From NCBI GenBank assembly GCA_000697055.1, contig JNDT01002355.1, positions 62,001 to 126,000 of the forward strand: 64,000 nt of DNA. The letters run 5' to 3'. The notes under the pieces are model-generated. The model made no database searches, was not told the origin of the DNA, and saw only the letters and a program-made list of their open reading frames with translations. Source of the DNA: Saksenaea vasiformis B4078. Its lineage: Eukaryota > Mucoromycota > Mucoromycetes > Mucorales > Saksenaeaceae. The stretch's first letter is position 1; each line of letters opens with the position of its first letter. Shown here in pieces: positions 44,746 through 57,042 of the stretch. Position numbers and translations under genes: made by a program.

Positions 44746-46933
44746 ATGCCCGCTCCATCAAACAGTGTTCGCAATCTTCATTACGCTAAATTTGCAACAA
44801 CTTCGCGTCTTATTGCTTGTTTGGTGAGCGAATCATTGGTTCACGCTTATTTTGTTCCTGCCAATGATGATCTTTTGGGTATTTGTGTTTTACTCAGACC
44901 TCATGTGGTGAATGAAACAACAACCCCTACCTCTATTCGTCTCTCTGATATTCTTGCCGTTGTACCACTTCGCGGTTTGCCTATCTTGAGTGCTCCTCGC
45001 GTCAATGCCGTCTTTCATGGTGTCAAGTGTCCTCGTATTGATTTGGTCGACTCTCTTGATATGTTACCTCATATCTACACTATTTCTGAAGTAAAGACGG
45101 ATGTTGCCCTGAATCCAACGCGTGATCAAGTCCATCAAGTCTTGACCAAGATCTGTCAAATTGATTTGGCTGTCTTTGAATCCAATCAGCTGGTGGATGG
45201 TTATGATGCTGTTCAACTCTGGAATCAGTTCGCCAAGGATTTGAATGTCAATAACAAACTACGTGATTTGATTGCTCAAGAACTGGATAGTTCCATGGCC
45301 CATCAAAGTAAATAGCCTGGTTGTTTGTCTAACTAACCTCCCGACTTACATATGAAATCTCTCTTTGTATAGATCATACGTATGAAAACCCCAAGGCTTT
45401 ACCTGATCTTAACTCTTCTACAATTCATTGGGAACAATCTATTCTTGAAGGTCACGCAACCCATCCTGTAAGTTATTATTTTCTTTTTGGAAAAATCTTT
45501 TGGAAATCTTTTGGTTTCATGTGTTACTTAAATACGAAAAAAAAAAAATATCGATAGATGCACAAAGCTCGGAAAAGTTATCCTCCCATGCCGCCTCTTC
45601 ACCCTGGTCAGGTGAACCTTGAACAACCGAAGCTCCGGTTGATTGCTCTTCCCAAAACATCCGTTAATTTACGCGGTGACTTTGAACATCTTTCTCAACC
45701 TTTGATCGACGCCATGTTGAACAAGTCTACTTCTTCTTCTCCTGCTGGCAAGGAATGGCGTGCCAAGTATCCTAATCACGTGTTTATGCCTATTCATGAA
45801 CTCCAAGTCCCCAACATTGAACAAAAGTTCCCTGATGCTGTGGTTCTCCCGCCCCAATTCAATGTGACCGTCGATGCCTTAACCTCCATTCGTTCCGTTG
45901 CCGCTCCTGCCGTCCTGCCTGGTCTGAGCATCAAATTGTGTCTGGGAATCAAAATCTCCTCAGCACTCCGCACCATTACTCCTTTCTCCACCTATTTCGG
46001 CCCAGGTTTCTCCTTTGATGTCATTCCAAAAATCACCTACGATAAGTCCAAATTGACAATTGAACGTGAACTTGGAAGTATTGTCTACAAGCATGATGAT
46101 TTCGATGTCGCCAAACACTGTAGTTGTGTTATCCGTGAAGCCTTTGAATACGCTCCCGATAACCAAGACACCATTGTTCCGTGTGCCGCCCTGGTCGAGA
46201 AAATTCAAAGACCCGACACCGATGAAACCTTGTTGACGCATGTCTGGGGTCTCGACACGGAAGAAAAACGTGAAGCCTTTTTGGAAAAGTAAGAAACAGA
46301 ATCCTTTTTTTTTTTGTGTGGGTCGTGTAACTAAAAAAAAATTGGTATTTTTTTCTCTTCAAAGGTATATCGAAACGGCTCTTCAGGCTTTCTTGCCACC
46401 TTGTTTGATCAATGGTGTTGCTTTTGAGGCGCATGGTCAAAACACATTGGCTCGTTTTGATAGAAAGACAGGTGAACTCAAGGGCTTTGTTATTCGTGAC
46501 TTTGGTGGTGTCAAGGTGCACAGAGAAACACTGAAACGTTCGTGTGGTGCGGATTTGGACGTGCTTCCTGATAGTTGTGTTGTGGCTGAAACGCTGGACG
46601 AGTCCTACAAACTATTGTACCATACCCTTATTCATTCGCATCTTCAACGTCTCATTCGTGTCTTGGGTCTGCATTACAATGGCAAAGGTTGGGAAATGCT
46701 TCGAAAACATATGGGTCGTATGATTCCCAAGGACCACTCGATGTGGCCCGTCTTTATGGAAAGCACAAAGGTACCGGGTAAATGTTTGGTCCGCATGAAG
46801 ATTGAAGAACTCTATCGCGATGTAAGTCAAAAAGGGTCATACAAAAAGGAAGGCAGCTCATGTTATATGTTTTCTCTAGTATATTTATCGTCCTGTTCCT
46901 AACATGGTTCAGTACCGTCCTCAGGAAGCATAA
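44746..46933 (+). CDS. NIS siderophore synthetase, IucA/IucC family (probable rhizoferrin synthetase), 632 aa
   Basis: ATP-dependent ligase joining citrate to an amine; in Mucorales enzymes of this family make rhizoferrin from two citrates and putrescine. Exons 44746-45307, 45373-45467, 45558-46288, 46365-46821 and 46880-46933 close in frame. Motifs: ATTSRLIACLVSESLV near the N-terminus, WEQSILEGHATHP followed by MHKARKSYPPM (the conserved His/Lys-Arg region that contacts ATP), LKLCLGIKISSALRTITPF-like stretch, AHGQN with RDFGG further on, and a C-terminal HLQRLIRVLGL region. Length equals the family norm. No targeting peptide. The long open frame upstream of 44746 is leader sequence. Specific product rhizoferrin is inferred from taxonomy. 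Confidence 0.93.
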
Positions 46934-49900
46934 GTTCCAATCTCTCTTTCTTCCATCAAGCAGCGGCTAGCCTTATTATACTGTTAACCCCCTCCTTTTT
47001 TTTCTTTCCATACTATATCACTTAGCCATTGTAGTTATGTTTTCTTCTTCTTCTTCTTCTTCCTCTTTTTTTTTAGCATATCATTTTAGTTTACGTAGCT
47101 GTTATTTCTTTTTCTTTTTTTCCTCCTCTATTATGTACAGTTGTTTCTATAAAAAAAAAGAAACATCACTTTTTGTTTGAAAATGGATGTCACTCAAGGA
47201 TGGGACATAAACAGATGATGATGATGATGAGGACCCTTCTTGGTTGTTTTTGATATGTCCCATCCTTTTTTTATTTTTGTCAGTTTTATTGTCAACCATT
47301 TCAGATAACCTGCATTGAACATTGCATTGCTCATTTTGTTGTTACGTCCAAGTTCTTTGCTTTACTACAAAGAAGCATCCTTCTCCTTGGGACGTTATCC
47401 CCGTTGTCAACGAAAAATAATAATAAAAAAAGGACAGGGAAATGAACTTATAAAACAGAAAAAAAAAAAAAGAAAAAGGAAGGTTGATAACACCATGCTG
47501 CATCTCTTCAATTTAGTTTGCTTGGCTGATTATCAAATATCGATAGTTGTTGTTCATGCACAAAACTTACTCTATCATGAGACGGAATGCTTTGTATTAC
47601 GAAAAGGGGGGGAAGCTGTGTCTTCTCCTAAGTCTTTATCCATGAAGAAACGAAAAGGAATAACCTATACAGACGGTAGTAAAGTATTAGCCGCACAAAC
47701 CTTTTTTTTTTTCTATGTCTTTCTTTTTCCCGCCTTCTTGGCCACAACCCATTCCCATCCCATGGACATGGGGTTGCCATGAGGACGACCCCACCACGAG
47801 GTCATTGCAAGTCTCCTTTCTTCCTAAGCCAAAAAGAAAAAAAAAGGCGCTCTTCTTAGTACAACTGTTCTGGCGCCAGGGTAAAAAAAAAGAAAAAAAA
47901 GCCAAGGGCTATAGAATCGTTGACGTCTTTTAATCAAATGCGTTGCCATCATCTTTCTTTTCCCCTTATTTAAAGTTATCTTTATTTAGGCTTAATGTCA
48001 CCAGTAATATTGCAAAAAAAAAAAAAAAACCAAGAGACAGAGAGAAAAATGCCTCAGTCCAAATGAGGTACTATCTAGATGTCACCCGTACCACGCACGT
48101 TTTTGCTTTATGTAAGGATGTGGTCACGGCAAAAATGAAGATCAGGTATATAGCTTAAATCTTTTCTGCCCTTTGGTCATCCGGAGAGAGGAGCCAGGAA
48201 TTCCTCGTCACACGCCTCTTACTCGGGGAATGCCGTCCGCCGAAAAAGAAAAAGAAACCCCATCTATTCTTGGATTAACCTCTAGTGTTTATTCGTTCCC
48301 GTTGCTTTGTATGCATATTGAAATCCTTTTTATATAACTCTATCTCTTTTGTTCTAACGCTATGTATCGCGTAGTTAGTTTTTCATCATCGTCACTTAAT
48401 GCACCTGTCACATCCACCAAACGATGAGTGACGAGCTAAGTCACGATGATCCATGTGGTCTAGACGACGTGCTATGAGAAGATCCTTCACGGGAAACGGA
48501 ACCCTTTTTTTTTCTTTCTTTTTTACCTTCTCATTGATAACGATTGAGAAGGTAACAATGGTGTGTTACTGCACGGAAAAATGTTTATTTTTGATAGGTG
48601 ATGGAACAAAGTGATTCCAGCGTGAGATAATAATAAAGACGTCGCTTTGATCCGTCGGTCTTGGCTTTTCCAAAACACACCAAAAGAAGAAGAGCCCACC
48701 TTACAAAGGGAGATAAATAAGATTTTTTTTTTTGCTGCGAATGATCTAAATTGAGGTGTGGTATAGGTCGGTCGTATCCGCCCTGACAGGCGCATTGACC
48801 TGGTGACATATTATATACACATATACACTCTTTTTTTTTTTACTATCGCACGGTGCCACTGACTGCACCAATTTAGGGCAATAAAAAATTGGAACTTTTC
48901 TTATAATTTAGAAACTGATGTCCTGATGAATGTATCATTTTTTCTTTATATATATATGCAGGGAGGATCGTCCCCAATTCATCTTCTCGTTAGCATACGA
49001 TGTGAAAGGGAAGATAGACAGAGTGAGACACAGAGAGACATAGAGCGAGAGACACAGAGCGAGAGAGAGAGAGAGAAAGAAAGATAGGACTGTCACTTTT
49101 GTCTCTCTCTTTTTCAATTCTTTGTATCGTTAAAAAACGATTTCATCTTTGCTGAATGTAACAAAATAAAATAATAACAATCCGAGAATGAATGGATTTT
49201 CCGTTTTTCCTTTAGATGAAATGACAGTGACATTTCGTACAAACCACCTGTCTTTTTTCCCCTAAATTGTAACCTATCCCTCCCTCATCCTCTCCATTGT
49301 CAAATAAAAACGCATCATCTGGTTGACTTTACTATTTACCAGAGAAAAGGCATAAGATTTCCGCTTATCTTTTGTATACCAATGAGTCATAAAGCAAGGG
49401 AGATAGAATGGGATGCAGGAGAGGGGGATATAAAAGAAACTAACAAGTTAACACCCAAAAAGTGTGTGTCTGTATAGTTCTTTAAGTGAGGGTGAATCCA
49501 ACTCCTATATATCCCACACAATCTTATGACATTTTGTTACTTCTACTTAGATGGCTGATCTTTTTGTTTTGATCTCTTTTTTTTTTCTTGCTTCCGAAGT
49601 TTATTATTTTGATACTATATATCTTTTCTGCTTTTTCGATGTGGCTAAAGCAGAATGTTGCCATCTTAACCAAAGAACTAAAAAGAACTCCTAAAAAAGA
49701 TGAACTGTCTTTGACTGCTGCAGGGCAGACATATTTCCAATTAAGGACTACCTATGACTATGCAAGTTGAACTGAAATATAAAGGTAAATAACAACGTAG
49801 AATCGTACAAAGGCCACGAGGTTTTCCTACGCATCTTTTTTTTTTTAACTCAGGGACTTGGCGCCGCCGTGGTAAAAAAAAAAAAAAAAAAAGAAGTCGT

Positions 49901-50137
49901 TACGCACGGTCAGATATACATGCATAACCAAATTTTTTGTCCTTTCGGATGATGTCTATATATACATATATATAAAAATCCATACTCGTACACGTCTATA
50001 TAAAATAGCGTCTTACAAACCTCCTTTCCCCTTCTCTTCTCCACATCTCTGTTTTTTTATTTCTTTTTTTTTCTTACCACCTTAAACTATCCATTTTTTA
50101 AAGAAAAAGAGAGAGAAAGAAAAAGAAAGTAGTAATA
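46934..50137. other. 3.2-kb intergenic region between siderophore synthetase and SulP gene
   Basis: No gene supported. Long poly-pyrimidine and poly-A tracts, a (GAT)n run near 47214-47232 and GA-rich stretches near 49010-49085. ORFs such as 47315-47782 are low-complexity. The leader of the SulP gene is purine-rich (50100-50137). Confidence 0.5.
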
Positions 50138-52642
50138 ATGATACGAGATCAATCAGATACCATTGTTATGGACTACAAAACCGAGACGTTACGACAACGA
50201 CTCGTCACAACTTGGCAGCGAATTCCAACCTTGTTACGTTCTTCTACAGCAAATGTTTTTCCTATTTTTCAATGGATCCATCGTTATAATCTATCCGTAA
50301 GAAATCATCCACCTAAAAAGTTATAGATATCTATATATTTATCATCATCGCACAGTGGTTACTCCAAGATATTATTGCTGGAATTACTGTCGGCATTGTT
50401 ATTGTACCCCAGAGTATGGCCTACGCAAAGATCGCAGGTCTCGATCCACAATATGGACTCTAGTAAGTTTGACGATCTTGACTCTTTTTTTTAATTCATG
50501 CATCGTTGATTATCATATATTAGCACGTCATTTGTAGGTGTGTCTATCTATTGTTTCTTTGGTACATCCAAGGATATCAGTATCGGTCCCATTTGTAAGT
50601 GTCTCTTTCTCTCTCTTTTGATGGATACTCAGACGTTCACTTTAAAATAGCAACTGTATCGTTGATTGTGGGTCAGGCTGTAGCAACGGTGACTAGCAGG
50701 AATCCAGATATCACAGGACCGGAGGTGGCTGTCACTCTAGCTCTCTTTGCAGGCATCATCACCATCGTGATCGCTCTTATCCGGCTTGGCATTTTTGTTG
50801 ATTTTATTTCAGGTACGAAACAGGAGTAAAGTTTTATGTTCTGATTATGAAAAAAAAAAAAAATAGAACCTGCCATTGCTGGTTACATGACGGGGTCGGC
50901 TATTACAATTAGTGTGAATCAATGGCCTAACCTCTTTGGGTTGACCCAAGTAAGCACCCACAATGCACCTTATCGTATTTTTGTGGATGTTCTCGTGAAT
51001 CTGGGACATACCCGTCTCGATCTCGCGTTTGGTGCCGTCGCCATGATTCTTCTGTACGGTATCCGCTTTGCCTGCGCCAGACTTTCTCTACGCGTGTCGA
51101 AATGTCAACGTCTTATTTTCTACTTTGGTATCATGCGTAACGGTCTTATCGTCTTTCTCGGCACGTTGATTTCTTTCCTCGTTACCATTGGCAAGAAAAA
51201 AGCCCCTATAGAAGTGATTGAGACTGTGCCTGCTGGTTTTGATGCCATGGGTGTGCCTTCGCTTAATTTTAGCATTCTACGCGATGTTAGCAACGCCCTT
51301 CCGCCCATCGTGCTTATCTTGATCTTGGAACATATGTCCGTGGCCAAGTCGTTCGGGAGGATATATGATTACACGATTGATCCGAACCAAGAGATGCTCG
51401 CTATTGGCATAAGTAATGTCATTGGCTCCTTTTTCGGGTAAGGTTATCTAGCTACTTTTTGTTTTGGGGCTGGGTCATCGGTAACTTACTTGTTTTATTA
51501 TTATTACTATTAGTGCTTATCCCGCTACAGGTGCTTTCAGTCGGACGGCCATTATGGCGCGATCGGGCGTCAAGACGCCCATCGCTGGTGTCTTTTCTGG
51601 CGCCGTGGTTGTTTTGGCTTTGTATGCGCTAACCCCCGCGTTTTACTACATTCCGGAGGCCGTCTTAGCTGCCGTTGTGATCCATGCCGTCACCGATCTC
51701 ACCTCCAGTCCCGTCTATCTCAAAGAACTGTGGAAAACAAGCATGCTTGAGTTCATGGTGTGGTTCAGCGCCCTCATCGTCACGATCTTTGTCGATGTCG
51801 AGACGGGTATCTATGTGGCTGTCGGTCTCTCCTTGCTTATCATGCTTTTCCGCTTGGCCCGTCCGCCGATCACCACCTTGGCTAGACTGCCACTGTTAGC
51901 AGAAAAACAATGCAGCTCCGACAGCACGCCTCATTACATTTACGTAGATGAGACAGATCCGAACTTCCATCACGCCGAAGCACCGCCACCAGGTATTCTT
52001 GTTCTACGTCCAACCACCTCGATTCTGTATCCGAATGCCGAACATATCTCCGAAGCGATCATGCACACCGTCAAGACGCGCACAAAGTGCGGCAACCTTG
52101 TCGAACTTTCAAAGAGTGCCCGTGATCGTCCGTGGAACCAACCCATCGCCACCAACGATCCCGCGAGCAGCTATCAGGCACTTCTACGAGCCATCGTCTT
52201 TGATTTTGGGGCAGTGCAGCGACTGGATGCAACTTCATTACAAATGTTGGTCAACCTCCGTAACGTGATCAATCGTTATGCTGGGCACCCAGTCCAATGG
52301 CACTTTGCTAATTTACAGAACCCCTATGTACGCCAAGATCTACTGCGTAATGGGTTTGGAAGTTTCAACGAATGTTTAGACAGCGAAAGTGCACGAAGTG
52401 AAACACAATCCACAGCCTCCTCCTCATCACCAAACCTTGAACACGATCTGGAAATACGCATTGACTCCGAACGCACACAAAGAGACGCTTCGACACGCGC
52501 CTACTGCAACAACAACCTAACAGATCCACATTCCTCATTACCACGCGACTGGCATCCCTACTTCCACTGGGATGTTGACACCGCCGTGAGAACAATCGAA
52601 CGTCAATGGCGGAAGGCTGATGAAGCATCACTGCAAAACTGA
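50138..52642 (+). CDS. SulP-family sulfate permease with STAS domain, 732 aa
   Basis: Plasma-membrane anion transporter, probably sulfate uptake for sulfur assimilation. Exons 50138-50296, 50356-50462, 50524-50594, 50651-50812, 50867-51437 and 51514-52642. The SulP signature region reads DIIAGITVGIVIVPQSMAYA then GLDPQYGLY, followed by YCFFGTSKDISIGP, EPAIAGYMTGSAITI, NVIGSFFG and YPATGAFSRTAIMARSGVKT. About 10-12 membrane segments end near the IYVAVGLSLLIMLF stretch. A C-terminal STAS domain (AIVFDFGAVQRLDATSLQML, then IINRYAGHPVQWHF-like) follows with a Ser-rich insertion. The C-terminal 90 residues are hydrophilic. Lengths and motifs match fungal sulfate permeases; selectivity for sulfate is by family. 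Confidence 0.94.
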
Positions 52643-55314
52643 ACAAAAACAGACACACACACACAACACACGCTACACACGAGAACAGAAAACACACCAC
52701 AACAACAACATTACATACCCTATCCAATTATTTCCTAAAAGAAAAAAATAAAGCATGCTATTTCTAAACAATGTATCCTCCCTTTCACGCAAATAAGCAT
52801 AAAAAAAAAGAAAGATAGTTGTACACAAAGCCAGCATCTGTACTACCTACCAATGGATAAATAAACAGTAGTGCTTCCTGGATAACGGTAAAGTTTTACG
52901 CTAAATTTTTCGGAAAACAGTTTATAGTTTAATAACAGAGAGACTTTTTTTTTCTTTGCTCAAGAATGTTCTGGGGTAAATTTTGTACAACACACACCAT
53001 TATGAATTTGTATAGAAGCTTACGGCTGAGTAAAGATCTTGAGAAACGGAGGAACGGGCAACAAACAAAACGTTATTAGTAGTAGTAGCAATAGTAATAG
53101 TAGTAGCTGTTTTACGTGACGCATATAGTAGGAGAACATGATCATGAAGTACATACTCTGATACTTACACAAAGTTTAGTTAGTCTATCTGTCTCTATGC
53201 TTACGTACAGTTGTCCCTAAACTGGGGTAGACGTAGCAGAAAAATGGCACTGGAAGCAGTCTTTTTTTTTTCTAAAACGTGGATCTTCCTTGCATACTGC
53301 AGCTGTGATGATGAAGAAAAAGAATAGCATTATGCAGATTTGCTAGTTGATGTGTGCTGAGATGGCGTGTTATTACTCGGTAAGCCTTCTTTTGTTAAGG
53401 TTTTTTCTTTTTTTTTTTTTCAAGACTTACAATTTCCAATGAGAACGATCATCATTATCATCTAAGACGCCATCCCCCTGCGTATCGTGAAACAACACAT
53501 GCTATTTGTTCCTTTCGGCTCAGCGCGCTGTCTCTCTCTCTATCTCTCTCATTCACTAATTTTTTTTTTTATCTGCAAGTCTTATTCTCCGTAATGTCGC
53601 CACAGTTCCATTGGGTTGATAGGGGGTTGGACGGATGAACTTTATCTTTGAAAGGCTTGGCATCTCTATCATAGTAAGCCGGTAGGAGATTTCAATACCC
53701 GAAGCCAACGACCCAACGGAAAAAAGAACCAAGACAGTCTGCCGATAACAAACAAATGATATATTACCACGAAACAATAAAAATAAATACTTCTTCTTTT
53801 CCATAAATACAGAAAAAAAAACATAAAAATAACAACACGAGACGCTAACTTGCAATGGTTGTTTCATAGTTCTATGCTCTGTATTAGGGAGAACTCCATA
53901 TGAAACGGGATAAACTTTCCTTGCGCATCTTGATCCATCCTTCGGTGAAGCCATTTGTATGGAACAAATGACATCTTGCATACTATTTTTTTTTTTTTGT
54001 TAATGCAGCTATCCAGGATGGTGAAACAACAACATATCCCTCATCCTCCTTTTTTTTTGTACTTTCCATTGACATTATCCTTTATTTGTAATCGTTGCTG
54101 CACCCCAACACGTAAGTCTCTGTATAGAAAGAAAAGCAAGCAAGACGTACATTGAAATAATCTCCTTATGGATTGTGTATACGATCAACTGCATAAAGCA
54201 CATGGATTTTCGCTGCGGTTTTTTTTCTTTCTTTTTTTTTTTCGTGCTACTAGTGTCCATCCATGGCATGCACGTTGGGTGTGGATCGACCATCACTGGT
54301 AAAGAAAAGGGGGTTAAGCGTTTCTTCTTTCTTCTCTCTTCGCTGGTAAAACAGCTAAATCCTTTTTCATAAAGGAGTCTTTTTTTTTTGGGGCTAATCA
54401 AACACGAACCGGACTCCTGTCGAAAAAAGAAAGGAAGAGAACAGCTTAGATCGTTCAAACAACAACAACAACAACAACAACAACAAACGCCAATGATGAC
54501 ATGTGCCCGTGTGCACACAATGGATAATACACATAACGTATGGTGTTCCTCATGTACTAATTGCCCTATTCGGCCATCCTGGCTCTGTCTCTCACTCACA
54601 CACTCTCTCTCTGTAACAGCTGAAACGTTGTAAATGAACGACGGGAAAATTGGCGGCCCTTCTGTTTTGGGCAGGATAAACGTAGGTTTGATACGGAAGG
54701 ATGACCAATTCTCGTTGACATGATGAACCTTAACCTGCAAATTGACAGGACGACAAGAAAAAAACGAAATCTTTGTCACGCAGAAACTTTAATAATGGGG
54801 CAACCACTTTTTTGAGGTAATCCGGGTGGAGAAAAAGAAAAAAAGAAAGAAAAGAAAACAATCTGCCACGAGATCCCTGGTTCTTACTTCTTGGGAAACA
54901 AAAGTGACATGAAGCACACGTTTGGGACGTGAGTCCGTTGGTTGAACTCAGAAAAGAAAATTGAGCTTTTCGACCAATGAGCAAACGATTTGCCAATCAG
55001 TTACCCAAGGCTTGACTGCTTGATCTCTCTTACTCGAGAGAGAATGACATGGTAGTGCCGGGTTCAAGCTACGCCGCTTTATAAGGGCAATAGCACATCA
55101 CATGTGCTTGACATGTGAAAGCCAGCTTACTTCTTTCAGTGGACGGAGTTAAACTGTCCAATGATAAGCAAGCCATCTGATCCGTTGGCATCTTTTGCGG
55201 CACTGTGCGACACGGTACTGTGGAGAAAACGCAAATTTTCTTATTAATGCCAATAGCTTTGTCCGTCAGCCCTTGTCCTTTTTTTTTCTCTTTTTTCTTT
55301 GTTTATCCAAAGTA
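52643..55314. other. 2.7-kb intergenic region
   Basis: Mostly low-complexity: poly-pyrimidine tracts, (CT)n near 53530, and a (CAA)n run at about 54457-54487. Apart from the small candidate gene at 53556-53981, no coding region is supported. ORFs at 54075-54779 (minus) are chance frames through simple repeats. Confidence 0.45.
53556..53981 (-). CDS. Candidate small single-pass membrane protein, 104 aa
   Basis: Possible two-exon gene (53981-53850 and 53738-53556; intron 111 nt, donor GTTAGC is non-optimal). Exon 1 gives a hydrophilic N-terminus (RKVYPVSYGVLPNTEHRTM), exon 2 opens with a transmembrane-like segment TVLVLFSVGSLASGIEISYRL and ends in a basic tail. The style recalls small mitochondrial inner-membrane proteins, but I recognise no family, and the intact frame could be chance. 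The alternative, unspliced ORF is continuous but implausibly Phe/Tyr-rich in the middle. Confidence 0.25.
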   Translation of the reverse strand: MQDVICSIQMASPKDGSRCARKVYPVSYGVLPNTEHRTMKQPLQVSVSCCYFYVFFSVFMEKKKYLFLLFRGNISFVCYRQTVLVLFSVGSLASGIEISYRLTMIEMPSLSKIKFIRPTPYQPNGTVATLRRIRLADKKKN

Positions 55315-56888
55315 ATGTTGCGCACCACCGTCTCAAGCCTTACTCGCTCCACCCTTCAACGCACCGCCGTCCCTGCATGCACTCGTGCGTTTGCCTCTGG
55401 TGCAACGGGAGGGATGAGTTTTGCTTTGACGGAAGAGCAAAAGTCCATCCAGGAAATGGCCCGCAAGTTCACTCGCGACGAAATTATCCCCGTGGCAGCC
55501 AAACACGATCAGACAGGCGAATACCCATGGGGTAAGTAAAAAGAGCGAGAGGAAGGAAGGGTTTACCTGGGTGGGTCTCCAGCTAACCCGTTTTTTTTTT
55601 CTGCTTCTTCTTCTTCTTACAGATATCGTCAAGAAGGCATGGGAGCTCGGCTTGGTCAATACCCATGTGGAATCCAAGTATGGTGGTATGGATTTGGGTG
55701 TGATGGATAGTGCCATCATTTCCGAAGAACTTGCCTATGGCTGCACAGGTAACGGGACTGAGAAGACAAAAAAACCTGCGAAAGCGAAACTTATATTTCC
55801 TCACGTAGGTATTCAGACGGCTATTGAGGCCAACAATTTGGCCGAGGCTCCTCTTGTGGTTGCAGGCAACGACGCTCAAAAGAAGAAGTATCTCGGTCGC
55901 ATGACGGAAGAGCCCCTGGTTGCTTCGTACGGCGTCACGGAACCCGGTGCGGGATCGGATGTGGCTGGCCTGCGCACGACCGCCGTCAAGAAGGGTGACA
56001 AGTGGGTGTTGAACGGACAAAAGATGTGGATCACCAATGCTGGCCATGCCAACTGGTTCTTCGTGCTTGCACGCACAGATGCCAATGCACCCACCGGCAA
56101 AGCCTTCACTGGTTTCATTGTGGATGGTGACACGCCAGGCATCCAACGTGGTCGAAAGGAAATCAACATGGGCCAACGTGCCTCGGATACCCGCGGTGTA
56201 ACCTTTGAAGACGTTGTTGTCCCTGAAGAAAACGTACTTGGAACGGTTGGTCAAGGTTTCAAAATCGCCATGAATGCTTTCGATATCACCCGACCCTTGG
56301 TTGCTTCCGGTGCCGTTGGCCTGGCCCGTCGTGCCATGGAAGAGGCTACCAAGTATGCTTTGGAACGTAAGACCATGGGTACCGAGATCTTTAACCATCA
56401 AGCCGTGGCATTTATGCTTGCCGATATGGCGTAAGTGAATTGGAAAAAAAACAAACAAACCAAACAAACAAAAAACGCCTTACAAAAAAGGGAATGAATA
56501 GAATTGGTGTTGAAAGCGCTAGAATGATGGTTTACCGTTCCGCCTACATGCGCGACAATGGTGAAAAGAACACCTGGCATGCCAGTATTGCCAAAGGTAA
56601 GAAAAAGAAGATGCTTCGATCAAAAAAAAAGAGACTGTGTGTGTACTTAAAAAAATCTCTCTCTCTCTCTTAGCTTTGGCAAGTGAGGTGGCTAACAAGG
56701 CGGCTGCTGACGCTGTTCAAATCTTTGGTGGCAATGGATTCAATACGGAATATCCTGTTGAGAAATTGATGCGAGACGCAAAGATCTTCCAAATCTACGA
56801 GGGTACTTCGCAGATCCAGAGATTAATTATCTCCAGAGGCTTGGCCGACATGCAGAAGTCTGGTGCAAGTGCACTTGGTGGTTTCTAA
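55315..56888 (+). CDS. Acyl-CoA dehydrogenase, medium-chain (ACADM-like), mitochondrial, 424 aa
   Basis: FAD-dependent first step of mitochondrial fatty-acid beta-oxidation. Exons 55315-55531, 55623-55748, 55809-56430, 56502-56596 and 56674-56888. An N-terminal presequence ([19 protein letters not shown]) precedes the ACAD N-domain ([19 protein letters not shown]), the FAD/substrate strand [15 protein letters not shown] with [17 protein letters not shown], and the C-terminal helices with [22 protein letters not shown] and the base-region [15 protein letters not shown]. The Glu of YEGTSQ is the medium-chain catalytic base position. The 60-nt intron at 55749-55808 is stop-free and in frame, so retention would add 20 residues. 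Chain-length specificity is inferred from overall similarity. Confidence 0.94.
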
Positions 56889-57042
56889 TCAAGGAAAAAA
56901 AAAGAAAAAAAAAAGACACGTAGCATATTCTTTCCTTTTCCTTCTTCTTCTTCTTTATACACTTGGATCATAAAACAAAAGAGAGCTATCTGAAAACAAA
57001 AACAAAAACAAAAAACCACAAAGGAAAGAAAGGATTGGGGGT

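Noticed and set aside
54075..54779. 234-aa minus ORF through CAA/CT repeats
   Set aside because: Cys and Lys runs mirror simple repeats; no domain.
55040..55090. GGGTTCAAGC as a tRNA T-arm
   Set aside because: No complementary acceptor stem or anticodon arm at the proper distance.
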